Assembly (NCBI RefSeq): GCF_003711105.1
Contig: NZ_CP023865.1
Span: forward strand, 2,144,001 to 2,208,000
DNA: 64,000 nt
Source of the DNA: Actinoplanes teichomyceticus ATCC 31121
Lineage (GTDB): Bacteria; Actinomycetota; Actinomycetes; Mycobacteriales; Micromonosporaceae
Direction: 5' to 3'
Under the pieces are notes generated by a model. It saw only the letters and a list, made by a program, of their open reading frames with translations, did not search any database and had not been told where the DNA came from. Within the stretch, counting starts at the first letter, position 1, and every line of letters starts with the position of its first letter. Shown here piece by piece: positions 1-7,949 of the stretch. The translations under genes and the position numbers were made by a program.

Positions 1-728
1 AGGTTGGTGATCGGGGCGAGCAGCGCCAGCGGGCGCAGCAGCCGGTGCCCGAAGACGTACTTCGCGCCCTCGACCAGCTCCCGGCCCAGGTGCCGCTCCT
101 GCGCCGGCGGCGCCGGCGGCTCGGGCGTGCGGATCAACAGCAGCGTGATCAGCGACGCCAGGTAGGAGACGGCGTCGACGATCAGCGCCATCGGCGCGGT
201 GAGCCAGCCGACCAGCACCCCGGCCAGGCCCGGCCCGGCCATGTCGGTGGCCGACCGGCTCACCAGGGTCTTCCGGTTGGCCTCGGCGAACAGCACCGGA
301 TCCTTGACCAGGGTGGGCAGGAACGACATCGAGCTGAGCTCGAAGAGCACCGAGAAGGTGCCGAACACGAACGTCAGCGCGAGCAGCAGGCCGACCGAGA
401 GCCGGTCGAGCGAGGCCAGCAGCGGCACCGCCGCGATCACCAGCATCCGCACCGTGTTGGCCAGCATCATCACCGGCTTGCGCCGGACCCGGTCCACCCA
501 GACGCCGAAGAGCAGGGCGAAGAACAGGTACGGCGCGGATTCCAGGAACCGCAGCCAGCCGACGGTCTCCGCGCTGGTGTCGAAGTAGATCACCGCGGTC
601 AGCGGCAGCGCCAGGGTGGTGACCTGGGTGCCGACCAGCGACAGCGTCTCGCCCGACCAGAACTTGAGGAAGTCGCCGTTGCGCCACAGGCTGCGTGGCG
701 CGGCGGACGTTCCCTCGACAACCGTCAT
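1..728 (-). CDS. MFS drug/siderophore-type exporter, C-terminus beyond window
   Basis: The frame is open from the ATG at 728 to the window edge, so about 242 N-terminal residues are visible. It starts MTVVEGTSAAPRSLWRNGDF and then shows alternating hydrophobic helices with the MFS loop 2-3 signature FGVWVDRVRRKP. This resembles the EntS-like (MFS_3) proton-driven exporters of the cytoplasmic membrane. The ATG overlaps the stop of the upstream thioesterase gene by ATGA, so it is translationally coupled and last in the visible operon. Inferred job: export of, or self-resistance to, the cluster product. The substrate cannot be read from sequence. Confidence 0.85.
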   Translation of the reverse strand, partial: MTVVEGTSAAPRSLWRNGDFLKFWSGETLSLVGTQVTTLALPLTAVIYFDTSAETVGWLRFLESAPYLFFALLFGVWVDRVRRKPVMMLANTVRMLVIAAVPLLASLDRLSVGLLLALTFVFGTFSVLFELSSMSFLPTLVKDPVLFAEANRKTLVSRSATDMAGPGLAGVLVGWLTAPMALIVDAVSYLASLITLLLIRTPEPPAPPAQERHLGRELVEGAKYVFGHRLLRPLALLAPITN

Positions 729-1366
729 CGTGCCGTCTCCTCGACGTCGAGCGTGTCCGGTGCCAGCGACGGATCGCGCAGCACGGTGGAATGGCCGCCG
801 GGCAGCGTGCGCGCGGTGAACGCGCCGCCGGTGCACGAGCGCCACGCGCCGATGCCCTCGTCGCTGGTGAGCGGGTCGCTCTCGCCGCGCACGGCCAGGA
901 CCGGGCAGCTCAGCGGCGCGACGGCGGCCGGGTCGAACTCGGTGAGCAGCCGCAGGTCCTGTGCGGTGGTCTCGGCGACGATGTCGCGCCACTCCGGCGA
1001 CGGCACGTCGGCCAGCGCCTGCGGGTCGACGCGCTGCAGGTAGCCCGCCGGGTCGCGGAGCGCGTCGGCGGCCACCTCGTGGCGGGCCGGGGCGTTGGCG
1101 CCGATCACCACGAGGCCGGCGACCTGCCCCAGGCGGGCCGCGGTCGCGTACGCCACGTACGCGCCGTAGGAGTGCCCGACCAGCGTCGGCGGCGTGCCCG
1201 CGCGCCGGGCGAGCTGCGCCAGGCAGGCGTCGACGACCGCGTCGAACGAGGGCGCCGGCACCCCGAAGCCGCGCCCGTAGCGGCCCGGGTAGCGGATCAG
1301 CACGGCGCCCGCCGGCGTCTCACCGCCGAACGAGCCGGCGCCCGGAAAGAAGAACGTCACGCTCAT
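725..1366 (-). CDS. Free-standing type II thioesterase (alpha/beta hydrolase)
   Basis: The protein has 213 residues. The nucleophile elbow GHSYGAY puts Ser at residue 66, and GGHST near residue 194 supplies the likely catalytic His. The N-terminus FFFPGAGSFGG matches the start of type II thioesterases, which clear mis-acylated carrier proteins in NRPS and PKS pathways. It overlaps by ATGA with both the permease gene upstream and the MFS gene downstream. A second, Cys-type thioesterase lies in the same operon, so editing and product release may be split between the two. A general alpha/beta hydrolase cannot be excluded. Confidence 0.8.
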   Translation of the reverse strand: MSVTFFFPGAGSFGGETPAGAVLIRYPGRYGRGFGVPAPSFDAVVDACLAQLARRAGTPPTLVGHSYGAYVAYATAARLGQVAGLVVIGANAPARHEVAADALRDPAGYLQRVDPQALADVPSPEWRDIVAETTAQDLRLLTEFDPAAVAPLSCPVLAVRGESDPLTSDEGIGAWRSCTGGAFTARTLPGGHSTVLRDPSLAPDTLDVEETAR

Positions 1367-2631
1367 CGCACCCGCTCCCGCAGCATGGCCGCCGGGCGCC
1401 GGGACAGCGCGAGCATCCCGAGGCAGACGACGGCGAAGACGGCCCAGCACAGCCACATCGGCGGCCCGGCGACGAGGGTCACCGCGAGCACGGTGACCGC
1501 GCACAGCACGGTGACCGCCCGGGCGCCGGCGCCGGTGGCGAGCCGGCCGTAGGAGGCGGCCCCGATGCCGTACAGCACGAAGTAGATCCCTCCGGAGAGG
1601 ATGAACAGCCAGGCGAAGGGCACCAGCCCGGTCCACTGCAGCAGCGCGATCAGCGTGAGCACCGTGCCGACCGCGAACACCGCGACGACCGGGTTGCCGT
1701 CGCGCTCGCGCATCCGGCTGAGCCCGCGGGGCAGGTGGCCGCCGCGGGCCATGCCGAACACCAGCCGGGACAGCGCCAGCACCGACGCCACCACGTTCGC
1801 CGTGATCGTGGCGGCCACCAGCAGCAGCGTGATCGGGCGGCCCAGCGCGCCGAACGCCGCCTCCGCCGTGATCAGCAGCGGCGCCTGATCGAGCGCCGGG
1901 TCGTCCGCGCCGGCCGAGGCGAACAACCCGAACAGCAGCAGTCCGTAGAGCACCACCACGATCACGTACGACGCGGCGAAGATCCGTGGGATCAGGTCCG
2001 GCCGTCTGTGCTCCTCGAACGTGAACGCGACGGTCTCCCAGCCGGTGAACGCCACGTACACCGCGGTCAGCACCGCGCCGAACGCGCCGAAGCCGGGCAG
2101 CGCGGTGCCCGGGGCCGGCACGCCGTGCCGGCCCAGCGCCAGCACCGTCATCGCCAGCACCAGCGCGAACAGCGCGAGAATCAGCGCGACCTGCAGCCGG
2201 CCGGACACGTTGGCGCCGAGCGCGGCGACCAGCGTCGCGCCGACCAGCACTACCAGGGGGAACAGCCAGGCCAGGTAGCCGGCGCCGGAGAACTCGGCGA
2301 CGTAGCGGCCGCCGGTGATGGCCGTCGCCGGGATGCCGGTGAGCAGCGCGCCGACGGCCAGCAGGCCGGACGCGCGGCCGACGGAGGGGCCGAACGCCAC
2401 CTCCGAGTAGTGGGCGACTCCGGAAGCCGACGGGTGGTGCCGGCCCAGCCAGGCGTAGCAGTACAGCAGCGGGACGACCGAGACCGCGGCGACCGCCCAC
2501 GGCATCCACGCCGCCCGGGCCAGCTCGTGGTAGCTGGTGCCGGGCAGGATCATCATGCCGCTGCCGAGGATCGTGGACAGCGCCATGAACGTGCCGACGG
2601 TCCCGCCCGTCGCCTTCCGGAGATCAGTCAT
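1363..2631 (-). CDS. APC-family amino acid permease
   Basis: The protein has 422 residues with about twelve hydrophobic helices. The N-terminal segment STILGSGMMILPG carries the unwound-helix GSGM motif of amino acid/polyamine/organocation (APC) carriers, and a segment near residue 185 reads YVAFTGWETVAF. It lies in the cytoplasmic membrane and probably moves an amino acid or amine. Stop and start overlap by ATGA on both sides, which ties it to the biosynthetic operon. It could import a building block or export a pathway intermediate. The C-terminus ends soon after helix 12 with a basic tail. Confidence 0.85.
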   Translation of the reverse strand: MTDLRKATGGTVGTFMALSTILGSGMMILPGTSYHELARAAWMPWAVAAVSVVPLLYCYAWLGRHHPSASGVAHYSEVAFGPSVGRASGLLAVGALLTGIPATAITGGRYVAEFSGAGYLAWLFPLVVLVGATLVAALGANVSGRLQVALILALFALVLAMTVLALGRHGVPAPGTALPGFGAFGAVLTAVYVAFTGWETVAFTFEEHRRPDLIPRIFAASYVIVVVLYGLLLFGLFASAGADDPALDQAPLLITAEAAFGALGRPITLLLVAATITANVVASVLALSRLVFGMARGGHLPRGLSRMRERDGNPVVAVFAVGTVLTLIALLQWTGLVPFAWLFILSGGIYFVLYGIGAASYGRLATGAGARAVTVLCAVTVLAVTLVAGPPMWLCWAVFAVVCLGMLALSRRPAAMLRERVR

Positions 2632-3341
2632 GCAGGCGCCGCCTTCAGAAAACTCCGGGAGCGGGCCAGCACGCCGTCGAGGACACGCTCCAGAACGTCG
2701 ACCGACTCCTCGTCGATCGTGTGGCCGCCGTCCGCGACGGTCATCTGGAATTCACCCTGCACCCGGTCCCACCAGCCGGTGCAGGCCCGGGGTGGGATGA
2801 AGTGGTCGCCCCGGGTGCTGAGCACGTGCAGCGCCCGGAACCGGCCGGCGCCGGCCACCCACGCGGCGATCGTGTCGGCGACCCGGGCGTCGTCGCGCAG
2901 CCCCTCGGCGATCTCGGCGAGCATGTCCTCGTCGTCGAGCAGGTCCTGCGGGAAGCCGTCGTGGGCGAGCACCGTGGCGATCTGGGCATCGGTGAACTCC
3001 GACATGGTCGGGATCCGGCCGGCGGGGTCCGGGCACGGAGTGTTGATCGCCAGCACGCTCACCGGTATACCCAATGTGGCGGCCAAACCGTCAGACAGCC
3101 GGATTGCCGACAATCCCCCCATGCAGTGACCCACCAGGATCACCTGGTCCGCGCCCGCGCCGGCCCGGCGCAGACGCTCGGCGCACGCCGCCGACCAGCG
3201 CCCCGAGTCCAGGTCGGCGATCGAGGGCGGGTTCGGCAGGGCGAGGTAGGTCATCCCGCGCCGCACCGCCAGCTCCTCGAGCACCTGCAGGGTCTTGCCG
3301 CCGGAGCCGGCGGCCGGGAAGGAGGCCAGCAGCGCGCTCAC
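2628..3341 (-). CDS. Free-standing thioesterase with Cys in place of the active-site Ser
   Basis: The start is GTG at 3341, which overlaps the P450 stop as GTGA and gives 237 residues. The nucleophile elbow reads GHCMGG, with Cys73 where type II thioesterases usually have Ser. The late GGHTI segment supplies the His. The N-terminus LLASFPAAGSGG matches the thioesterase family. Family knowledge: Cys-type thioesterase domains are known in NRPS pathways that release strained lactone or lactam rings, for example obafluorin and sulfazecin. Whether this free protein does release chemistry or plain editing is inference. The operon has a second, Ser-type thioesterase. Confidence 0.8.
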   Translation of the reverse strand: MSALLASFPAAGSGGKTLQVLEELAVRRGMTYLALPNPPSIADLDSGRWSAACAERLRRAGAGADQVILVGHCMGGLSAIRLSDGLAATLGIPVSVLAINTPCPDPAGRIPTMSEFTDAQIATVLAHDGFPQDLLDDEDMLAEIAEGLRDDARVADTIAAWVAGAGRFRALHVLSTRGDHFIPPRACTGWWDRVQGEFQMTVADGGHTIDEESVDVLERVLDGVLARSRSFLKAAPA

Positions 3342-4567
3342 CCGTCCTCCCCAGCCTTGATCACCTCGACCTGCAGCTCGGTGAGCCCGAGCATGAAGTT
3401 CGAGTGCAGCCGCTGCGGCGGGGCCAGCACGCGGAACGCCTTGTCCCAGGCGGCCAGTTCCTCCAGGAACATCTGGATCTCCAGGGTGGCCACCGGGGCG
3501 CCGATGCAGCGGTGCACGCCCGCCCCGAACGCGATCTGCTTGTTGTCCGGGCGGTCGATGATGAACTCGTCGGGCCGGTCGAAGACGCGCGGGTCGCGGT
3601 TGGCGGCCATGTTCCACAACGTCACGAAGCTGTTCGCCGGGATGGTCTGCCCGCCGATCTCGACGTCGCGCACGGACAGCCGCTGCACGTAGCTGTTGGT
3701 CGACGTCCAGCGCAGGAACTCCTGGGTGGCCACACCGCTGGCGACCTGCCCGTCGACCACCCGTCGCCACTGGGCCCGCTCGTCGTCGATGGTGGCCACG
3801 CACAGGCTCGCGGTGTGCGGGGTCGTCTCGTTGCCGCCGACCGCGACGTTCAGGCCGTTGAGCAGCGCCACGTCGCGGCTCATCTCGCCGGCGGCGACCA
3901 GCTGCGCCAGGAAGCCGATCATGTCGTCCGAGGAACCGGACCTGATCCGGGCGCTGATCAGGTCGTCCATGAAGTCCAGCACGTTGAGCTGCGCGTCGAC
4001 CAGCGAGTCCAGCGGCGACTCGCCGACGTACGCCTGATCCCGGTAGCCGATCATGGTGCGGGTCGCCTCCAGCAGCCCGAGCGCGTCCTGCGGGCCGATG
4101 CCGAACAGCACCTCCAGTACGCCCTTGGGCAGCTCCGGGGCGACCACCGTGGTGAAGTCGAGCCGGTCGCCGACCGACAGCGCGCCCAGCGCCGTGCGGA
4201 TGTTGCGGCGTACCGTCTCGCCGATCCGGCCGATCATCTCGCGGTTGAAGCCGCTGTGCTTGACCGGCTTCTTGATCTGAGCGTGCGCCGGCTCGTCGGC
4301 CACGATCAGCATCCGCCCGGACGCGGAGTCCTTCTCCGGCCGGTACGAGCCGTCGATCATCGTGCCGTACGAGGAGCTGAGCCCGACGTGGTCGACGTAG
4401 GCGGCGTACACGTCGGCGTAGCGGGTCAGCGCGTAGAACTCGTAGCCGTCGGCGCGCCGGTGCACCGAGACGGGGTGGTTCTCGCGCAGGTCGTTGAGGT
4501 AGGTGTACGGGTCGCCGGCGGCGAAGAACTCGGCGGAGTAGAGCGGGCTGTCCTCAACGACCAACAT
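3338..4567 (-). CDS. Cytochrome P450
   Basis: The protein has 409 residues, a normal bacterial P450 length. The heme loop is FGAGVHRCIGAP with Cys354 as thiolate ligand. The K-helix ExxR appears as EFLRW, and the I-helix reads AVGGNETTPHT, with Asn-Glu before the Thr pair. It needs a ferredoxin and reductase, and none lies nearby. It starts 13 nt inside the end of the carrier-protein gene. P450s beside a free adenylation domain and a free carrier protein often hydroxylate the carrier-bound amino acid at the beta carbon, which is the inferred role here. The substrate is not readable. Confidence 0.92.
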   Translation of the reverse strand: MLVVEDSPLYSAEFFAAGDPYTYLNDLRENHPVSVHRRADGYEFYALTRYADVYAAYVDHVGLSSSYGTMIDGSYRPEKDSASGRMLIVADEPAHAQIKKPVKHSGFNREMIGRIGETVRRNIRTALGALSVGDRLDFTTVVAPELPKGVLEVLFGIGPQDALGLLEATRTMIGYRDQAYVGESPLDSLVDAQLNVLDFMDDLISARIRSGSSDDMIGFLAQLVAAGEMSRDVALLNGLNVAVGGNETTPHTASLCVATIDDERAQWRRVVDGQVASGVATQEFLRWTSTNSYVQRLSVRDVEIGGQTIPANSFVTLWNMAANRDPRVFDRPDEFIIDRPDNKQIAFGAGVHRCIGAPVATLEIQMFLEELAAWDKAFRVLAPPQRLHSNFMLGLTELQVEVIKAGEDG

Positions 4568-4805
4568 GCTGGGCTCCGATCGGGCTCTGCGCGTCGATCA
4601 TCGCGACGATGCCGGCCGGTGTGCGGCCGCCGAAGAAGACGTGACCGGGCACCTTGACACCGGTCTGCTCCTTGAGCAGCGCCCGGCAGCGCAGCACGGC
4701 CAGCGAGTCCACCCCGGCGGAGAAGATGTCGGTGTCGGCGGCCACCTCCTTGTCCGCCGCCTTGCGTACACACTCGATGATCATGGGTACCGAGATCTGG
4801 CTCAT
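4554..4805 (-). CDS. Free peptidyl carrier protein
   Basis: The protein has 83 residues with one carrier-protein fold. The phosphopantetheine attachment motif is GVDSLAVL with Ser34. It overlaps the adenylation gene upstream by ATGA and runs 14 nt into the P450 start. Together, adenylation domain, carrier and P450 make a classic loading-and-oxidation set in which the free carrier presents one activated amino acid to tailoring enzymes. A phosphopantetheinyl transferase is needed and is not visible. The start ATG at 4805 is fixed by the overlap; Met8 is a weaker alternative. Confidence 0.88.
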   Translation of the reverse strand: MSQISVPMIIECVRKAADKEVAADTDIFSAGVDSLAVLRCRALLKEQTGVKVPGHVFFGGRTPAGIVAMIDAQSPIGAQHVGR

Positions 4806-6175
4806 TGCTCTCCGTCCTTGGCGGTGACGAGCTGGTCGAGGGCGCGGTGCTGGTCCATCAGGGCGGCGAGGTCCACCTTGCCGCCGGGCTTGGTCGGGAA
4901 ATGCGCGACGAGTTGCACGGCGATCGCCGGGGAGAACCGCTTGACCACCGTCTCCACGTCCGGCTGGACGGCGCGGTCGCCCAGCACGAACGCCACGGTG
5001 CGCCGGCCGTCCTGCGCGATGCGGCAGTCGAGCACCGTGGGCAGCTCGGTGACCTGCTGTTCGAGCGCGGCGGCGTCGACGCGCATGCCGTTCACCTTGA
5101 TCTGGCTGTCGAGCCGGCCGGCGTAGACCAGGTCGGCCTCGCCGCTGACCCGCACGATGTCGCGGGTGCGGTAGACCCCGTCGAAGCGGCGGGTGAGAGC
5201 ACCCCGCTCGACGTAGCCGAGGCAGACCAGCGGCCCGCCGACGACGAGCTCGTAGGTGCCCGGCTCGGCCAGCTCATCGAGGGTCTGCTCGCAGCCGTCC
5301 AGCGGCTGACCGATCGGGATCGTGTCGGCGTCGAAGCCGGCCGGCAGCCGGTAGCCGTGCGTGGCGAACGTCGCCTCGGTCGGACCGTAGAGGTTGACGA
5401 ACCGGTTGGTCAGCCCGGCGGCGCGGGCCTGGCGCACGGTCGCGGCCCGGAACTGCTCGCCCCCGCTGAAGATCCACGGGATGGCGGCGACGCTGGACGG
5501 CAGCGCCTCGACGATCGTGGCGATCACCGCGGCCGGCAGCAGGACCCGCCGGATGCCGTACCGCTCGGCCAGCTCGCTCCAGGCGAACACGTCCTCGTTG
5601 ACGCTGGGCAGGCAGACCACCGCGCCGCCGGCCGCGACGGTGCGCCAGGTGTCGAACCACCATCCGTCGAAGGTCGGCGTGGCGAAGCTGCCGGCCACCA
5701 GGTCGCCGTCGCCGGGCACGTCCAGGCCGCGGCAGGCGAACAGGGCCGCCAGGTTGTCCCGGGTCACCGCAACCACCTTGCGGCTGCCGGTGCTGCCGGA
5801 GGTGAGGTTGACCGCGACGACCTCGGCGGGCAGGTCGGCGCGCGGTGCGGTCCTCGCCACCACCTCCGGCGGGGAGACGAGGTCGGTGCGCACCGTGGTG
5901 TCCGGCCGGATCCGGTCGATCTCGGCCGGTCCGAGTTTGCCGTCGTCGGCGACCGCGACGCAGCCGGCGCGCCAGGCGGCCAGCTGACCGGCGAAGCAGC
6001 CGAGCTTGGACGCGGACCGGATCCGCACCACCCGGGCCGCGCCGATCGCGTCTTCGAGCTGCCGGGCCAGGGTGTCGACCTGGACCCAGGTGTACTCGGT
6101 GTCGTCCTCGACCCAGAGCAGCCGTGTCGACCGCCAGTGCGGGCCGTGCAGCAGGTCGTTCCAGATGCCGGTCAT
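4802..6175 (-). CDS. Free-standing adenylation domain (amino acid-AMP ligase)
   Basis: The protein has 457 residues from the ATG at 6175, which overlaps the upstream stop as ATGA. Core motifs in order are LTSGSTGSRK (A3), NLYGPTEAT (A5), YRTRD (A7, with Arg instead of Gly), GRLDSQIKVNGMRVD (A8) and GGKVD (A10, catalytic Lys). The Asp of the FDGWW segment sits where the alpha-amino-contacting Asp lies in alpha-amino-acid-activating domains, so an alpha-amino acid is the likely substrate. It has no carrier domain of its own and should load the adjacent free carrier protein. It is somewhat shorter than typical A domains. Substrate identity is unassigned. Confidence 0.88.
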   Translation of the reverse strand: MTGIWNDLLHGPHWRSTRLLWVEDDTEYTWVQVDTLARQLEDAIGAARVVRIRSASKLGCFAGQLAAWRAGCVAVADDGKLGPAEIDRIRPDTTVRTDLVSPPEVVARTAPRADLPAEVVAVNLTSGSTGSRKVVAVTRDNLAALFACRGLDVPGDGDLVAGSFATPTFDGWWFDTWRTVAAGGAVVCLPSVNEDVFAWSELAERYGIRRVLLPAAVIATIVEALPSSVAAIPWIFSGGEQFRAATVRQARAAGLTNRFVNLYGPTEATFATHGYRLPAGFDADTIPIGQPLDGCEQTLDELAEPGTYELVVGGPLVCLGYVERGALTRRFDGVYRTRDIVRVSGEADLVYAGRLDSQIKVNGMRVDAAALEQQVTELPTVLDCRIAQDGRRTVAFVLGDRAVQPDVETVVKRFSPAIAVQLVAHFPTKPGGKVDLAALMDQHRALDQLVTAKDGEQ

Positions 6176-7947
6176 AGCGTCAGCCCCAGCTCGTCGATCA
6201 CCATGCTGATACTGATCACGCTCAGCCGTACGTCCCACTTGTCCGGGGTGCGGTCGGCCGCGAGCGCGCCGAGCACGTCGGCGGTGAACACGCCGGACGC
6301 GGCGACCAGGTCGCGCCAGCCGGCGAGGGTGCGCTCGTCGCTGATCGCGTCCAGCCCGTACGCGGTGAAGCCCTGCTTGGCCCGGCTCACCACCTGGCGC
6401 GGCACGATCCCGGCGTACGCGGCCTTGAGGCAGGCCTTGCCCTCGAAGTCGGCGACCTTGTCGGCGTCCGCGGTGCGCAGACCCAGATCGACCACCGCGT
6501 TACCGAGGAACGGATAGCGGCCCTCGACCGAGTTGGCCATCAGCGCCGTGTCGCCGTGGTCGCCGAGCAGGTGCCCGCCGAGCTGGACGTAGACGTCGGC
6601 CACCGAGCGCAGCTGCATCGGGGTGAGCGCGGCGGCCTGCGCGTCGGTGAGCGGGATCAGCCGCTCACGCCAGAACTCCCGGCCGTGCAGCGCGTCGCGG
6701 GTCGCCGCGCTCAGGCACATCTGCCGGCGGTGCGCCGCCCGGTCCCAGTCCACCTCCCAGCTGAAGTCCGCCCGGCCCCACGCCTGCTCGTTCTCCGCCC
6801 GGGCGGGACGCGGCCGGCGGCGGGCGCCGTCGAAGGCGTACGAGTCGTAGCCGAAGAACAGCTCGTCGGCGCCCTCGCCGGAGATGACGCCCTTGAGCCC
6901 GGCGAGGGCGACCTCGCGGGAGAGCATCAGCGCGGCGACGTTGTACGTTTCCCGCTGCGGATAGCAGCAGTGCCGCACCATCTGCTCGAACTGTGCCGCC
7001 ACGTCCGCGGGCCGGCACCGGATCCGGTGGTGCTCGCTGCGCACCGCCTCGGACACCGCCCGCTGGTAGCCGTCCTCGTCGAGCGCCGCGTCGTCGAACA
7101 CCACCGAGAACGTCCGGGGCGGTTTCTCGCGCACCGCGCTGGCCTCCATGACCAGGGTGCTGGAGTCGAAGCCGCCGCTGAGATAGGCGCCGATCTCGAC
7201 GTCGGCCCGGAGCCGGTCGCGCACCGCGCCGCGCACCACGTCGCGGATCTCCTCGGCCGGGGCGGGCTGCGCGCCGGTCGCGAAGTCGCCGTAGCGCCAG
7301 TAGCGGACGGTGTGCGGCTCGCCGGCGCCGAATCGCACCACACATCCGGGTCGTACCGCGCAGACGTCGCGGACCAGGGTGCGCGGCGCCACGATGTTGC
7401 CCAGCGACAGGTACTGGTCCACCGCGGCGGCGTCCACCCGCCACTGCCGGGGCACGCTGGTGACCAGCGGTTTGAGCTCCGAGCAGAAGTGCACCTGGCC
7501 CTCGGCCGTCGTGTAGTACATCGGGCAGATGCCGAATCGGTCCCGGCCCAGGTAAAGGGCGCTCTCGGCCCGGTCGAAGACGGCCGTGGCGAACTGCCCG
7601 TCGATGCGTTCCAGCCCGGCCGGGCCGTAGCGGGCGAACAGCTCCGGGATCACCGACACGTCGACCCGGTTCTCGCTGCCGGCCAGGCCCAGATGCCGGC
7701 GCAGCTCTTCCTCGTTGTAGATCTCGCCGTTGGTCATCGCGACGAACCGCCCGCTGCGGTCCTCGGCCGGCTGCCAGCCGTCGCGCAGCCCGGTCATGCC
7801 CAGCCGGCCCAGCTTCATCGTGATCACCGGGGTGCTCAGCGAGTACGTCTCGTCCGGGCCGCGGTGCACCAGCCGGGTGTGCATGGCGGCCGCGACGCCG
7901 CGGTCGGCCACGCCGGCCGGCGCGAAGGTCCCGCACAGTCCGCACAT
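6172..7947 (-). CDS. Asparagine-synthetase-like ATP-dependent amidotransferase
   Basis: The protein has 591 residues. It begins MCGLCG, so Cys2 is available as the Ntn glutaminase nucleophile, followed by HRGPD and NGEIYN. The synthetase half carries the pyrophosphate loop SGGFDSS and a later RAKQGF segment. The family activates a carboxylate as acyl-AMP and transfers ammonia from Gln. Relatives in antibiotic clusters make primary amides, beta-lactams or other amide rings. The intact Cys2 argues for Gln-dependent amidation rather than the glutaminase-dead beta-lactam synthetase type. It sits 2 nt after the A-PCP stop and overlaps the next gene by ATGA. The substrate is inferred to be a pathway intermediate. 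Confidence 0.87.
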   Translation of the reverse strand: MCGLCGTFAPAGVADRGVAAAMHTRLVHRGPDETYSLSTPVITMKLGRLGMTGLRDGWQPAEDRSGRFVAMTNGEIYNEEELRRHLGLAGSENRVDVSVIPELFARYGPAGLERIDGQFATAVFDRAESALYLGRDRFGICPMYYTTAEGQVHFCSELKPLVTSVPRQWRVDAAAVDQYLSLGNIVAPRTLVRDVCAVRPGCVVRFGAGEPHTVRYWRYGDFATGAQPAPAEEIRDVVRGAVRDRLRADVEIGAYLSGGFDSSTLVMEASAVREKPPRTFSVVFDDAALDEDGYQRAVSEAVRSEHHRIRCRPADVAAQFEQMVRHCCYPQRETYNVAALMLSREVALAGLKGVISGEGADELFFGYDSYAFDGARRRPRPARAENEQAWGRADFSWEVDWDRAAHRRQMCLSAATRDALHGREFWRERLIPLTDAQAAALTPMQLRSVADVYVQLGGHLLGDHGDTALMANSVEGRYPFLGNAVVDLGLRTADADKVADFEGKACLKAAYAGIVPRQVVSRAKQGFTAYGLDAISDERTLAGWRDLVAASGVFTADVLGALAADRTPDKWDVRLSVISISMVIDELGLTL

Positions 7948-7949
7948 GG

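Noticed and set aside
1363..2509. Alternative long reading frame running through the permease and first thioesterase genes
   Set aside because: The frame is real only for the thioesterase (from 1366). The upstream part is an out-of-frame Arg-rich shadow of the permease, whose own frame gives a clean APC protein.
6172..7947. Beta-lactam synthetase
   Set aside because: The N-terminal Cys2 of the glutaminase domain is intact, while known beta-lactam synthetases have lost it. The fold alone does not support a beta-lactam claim.
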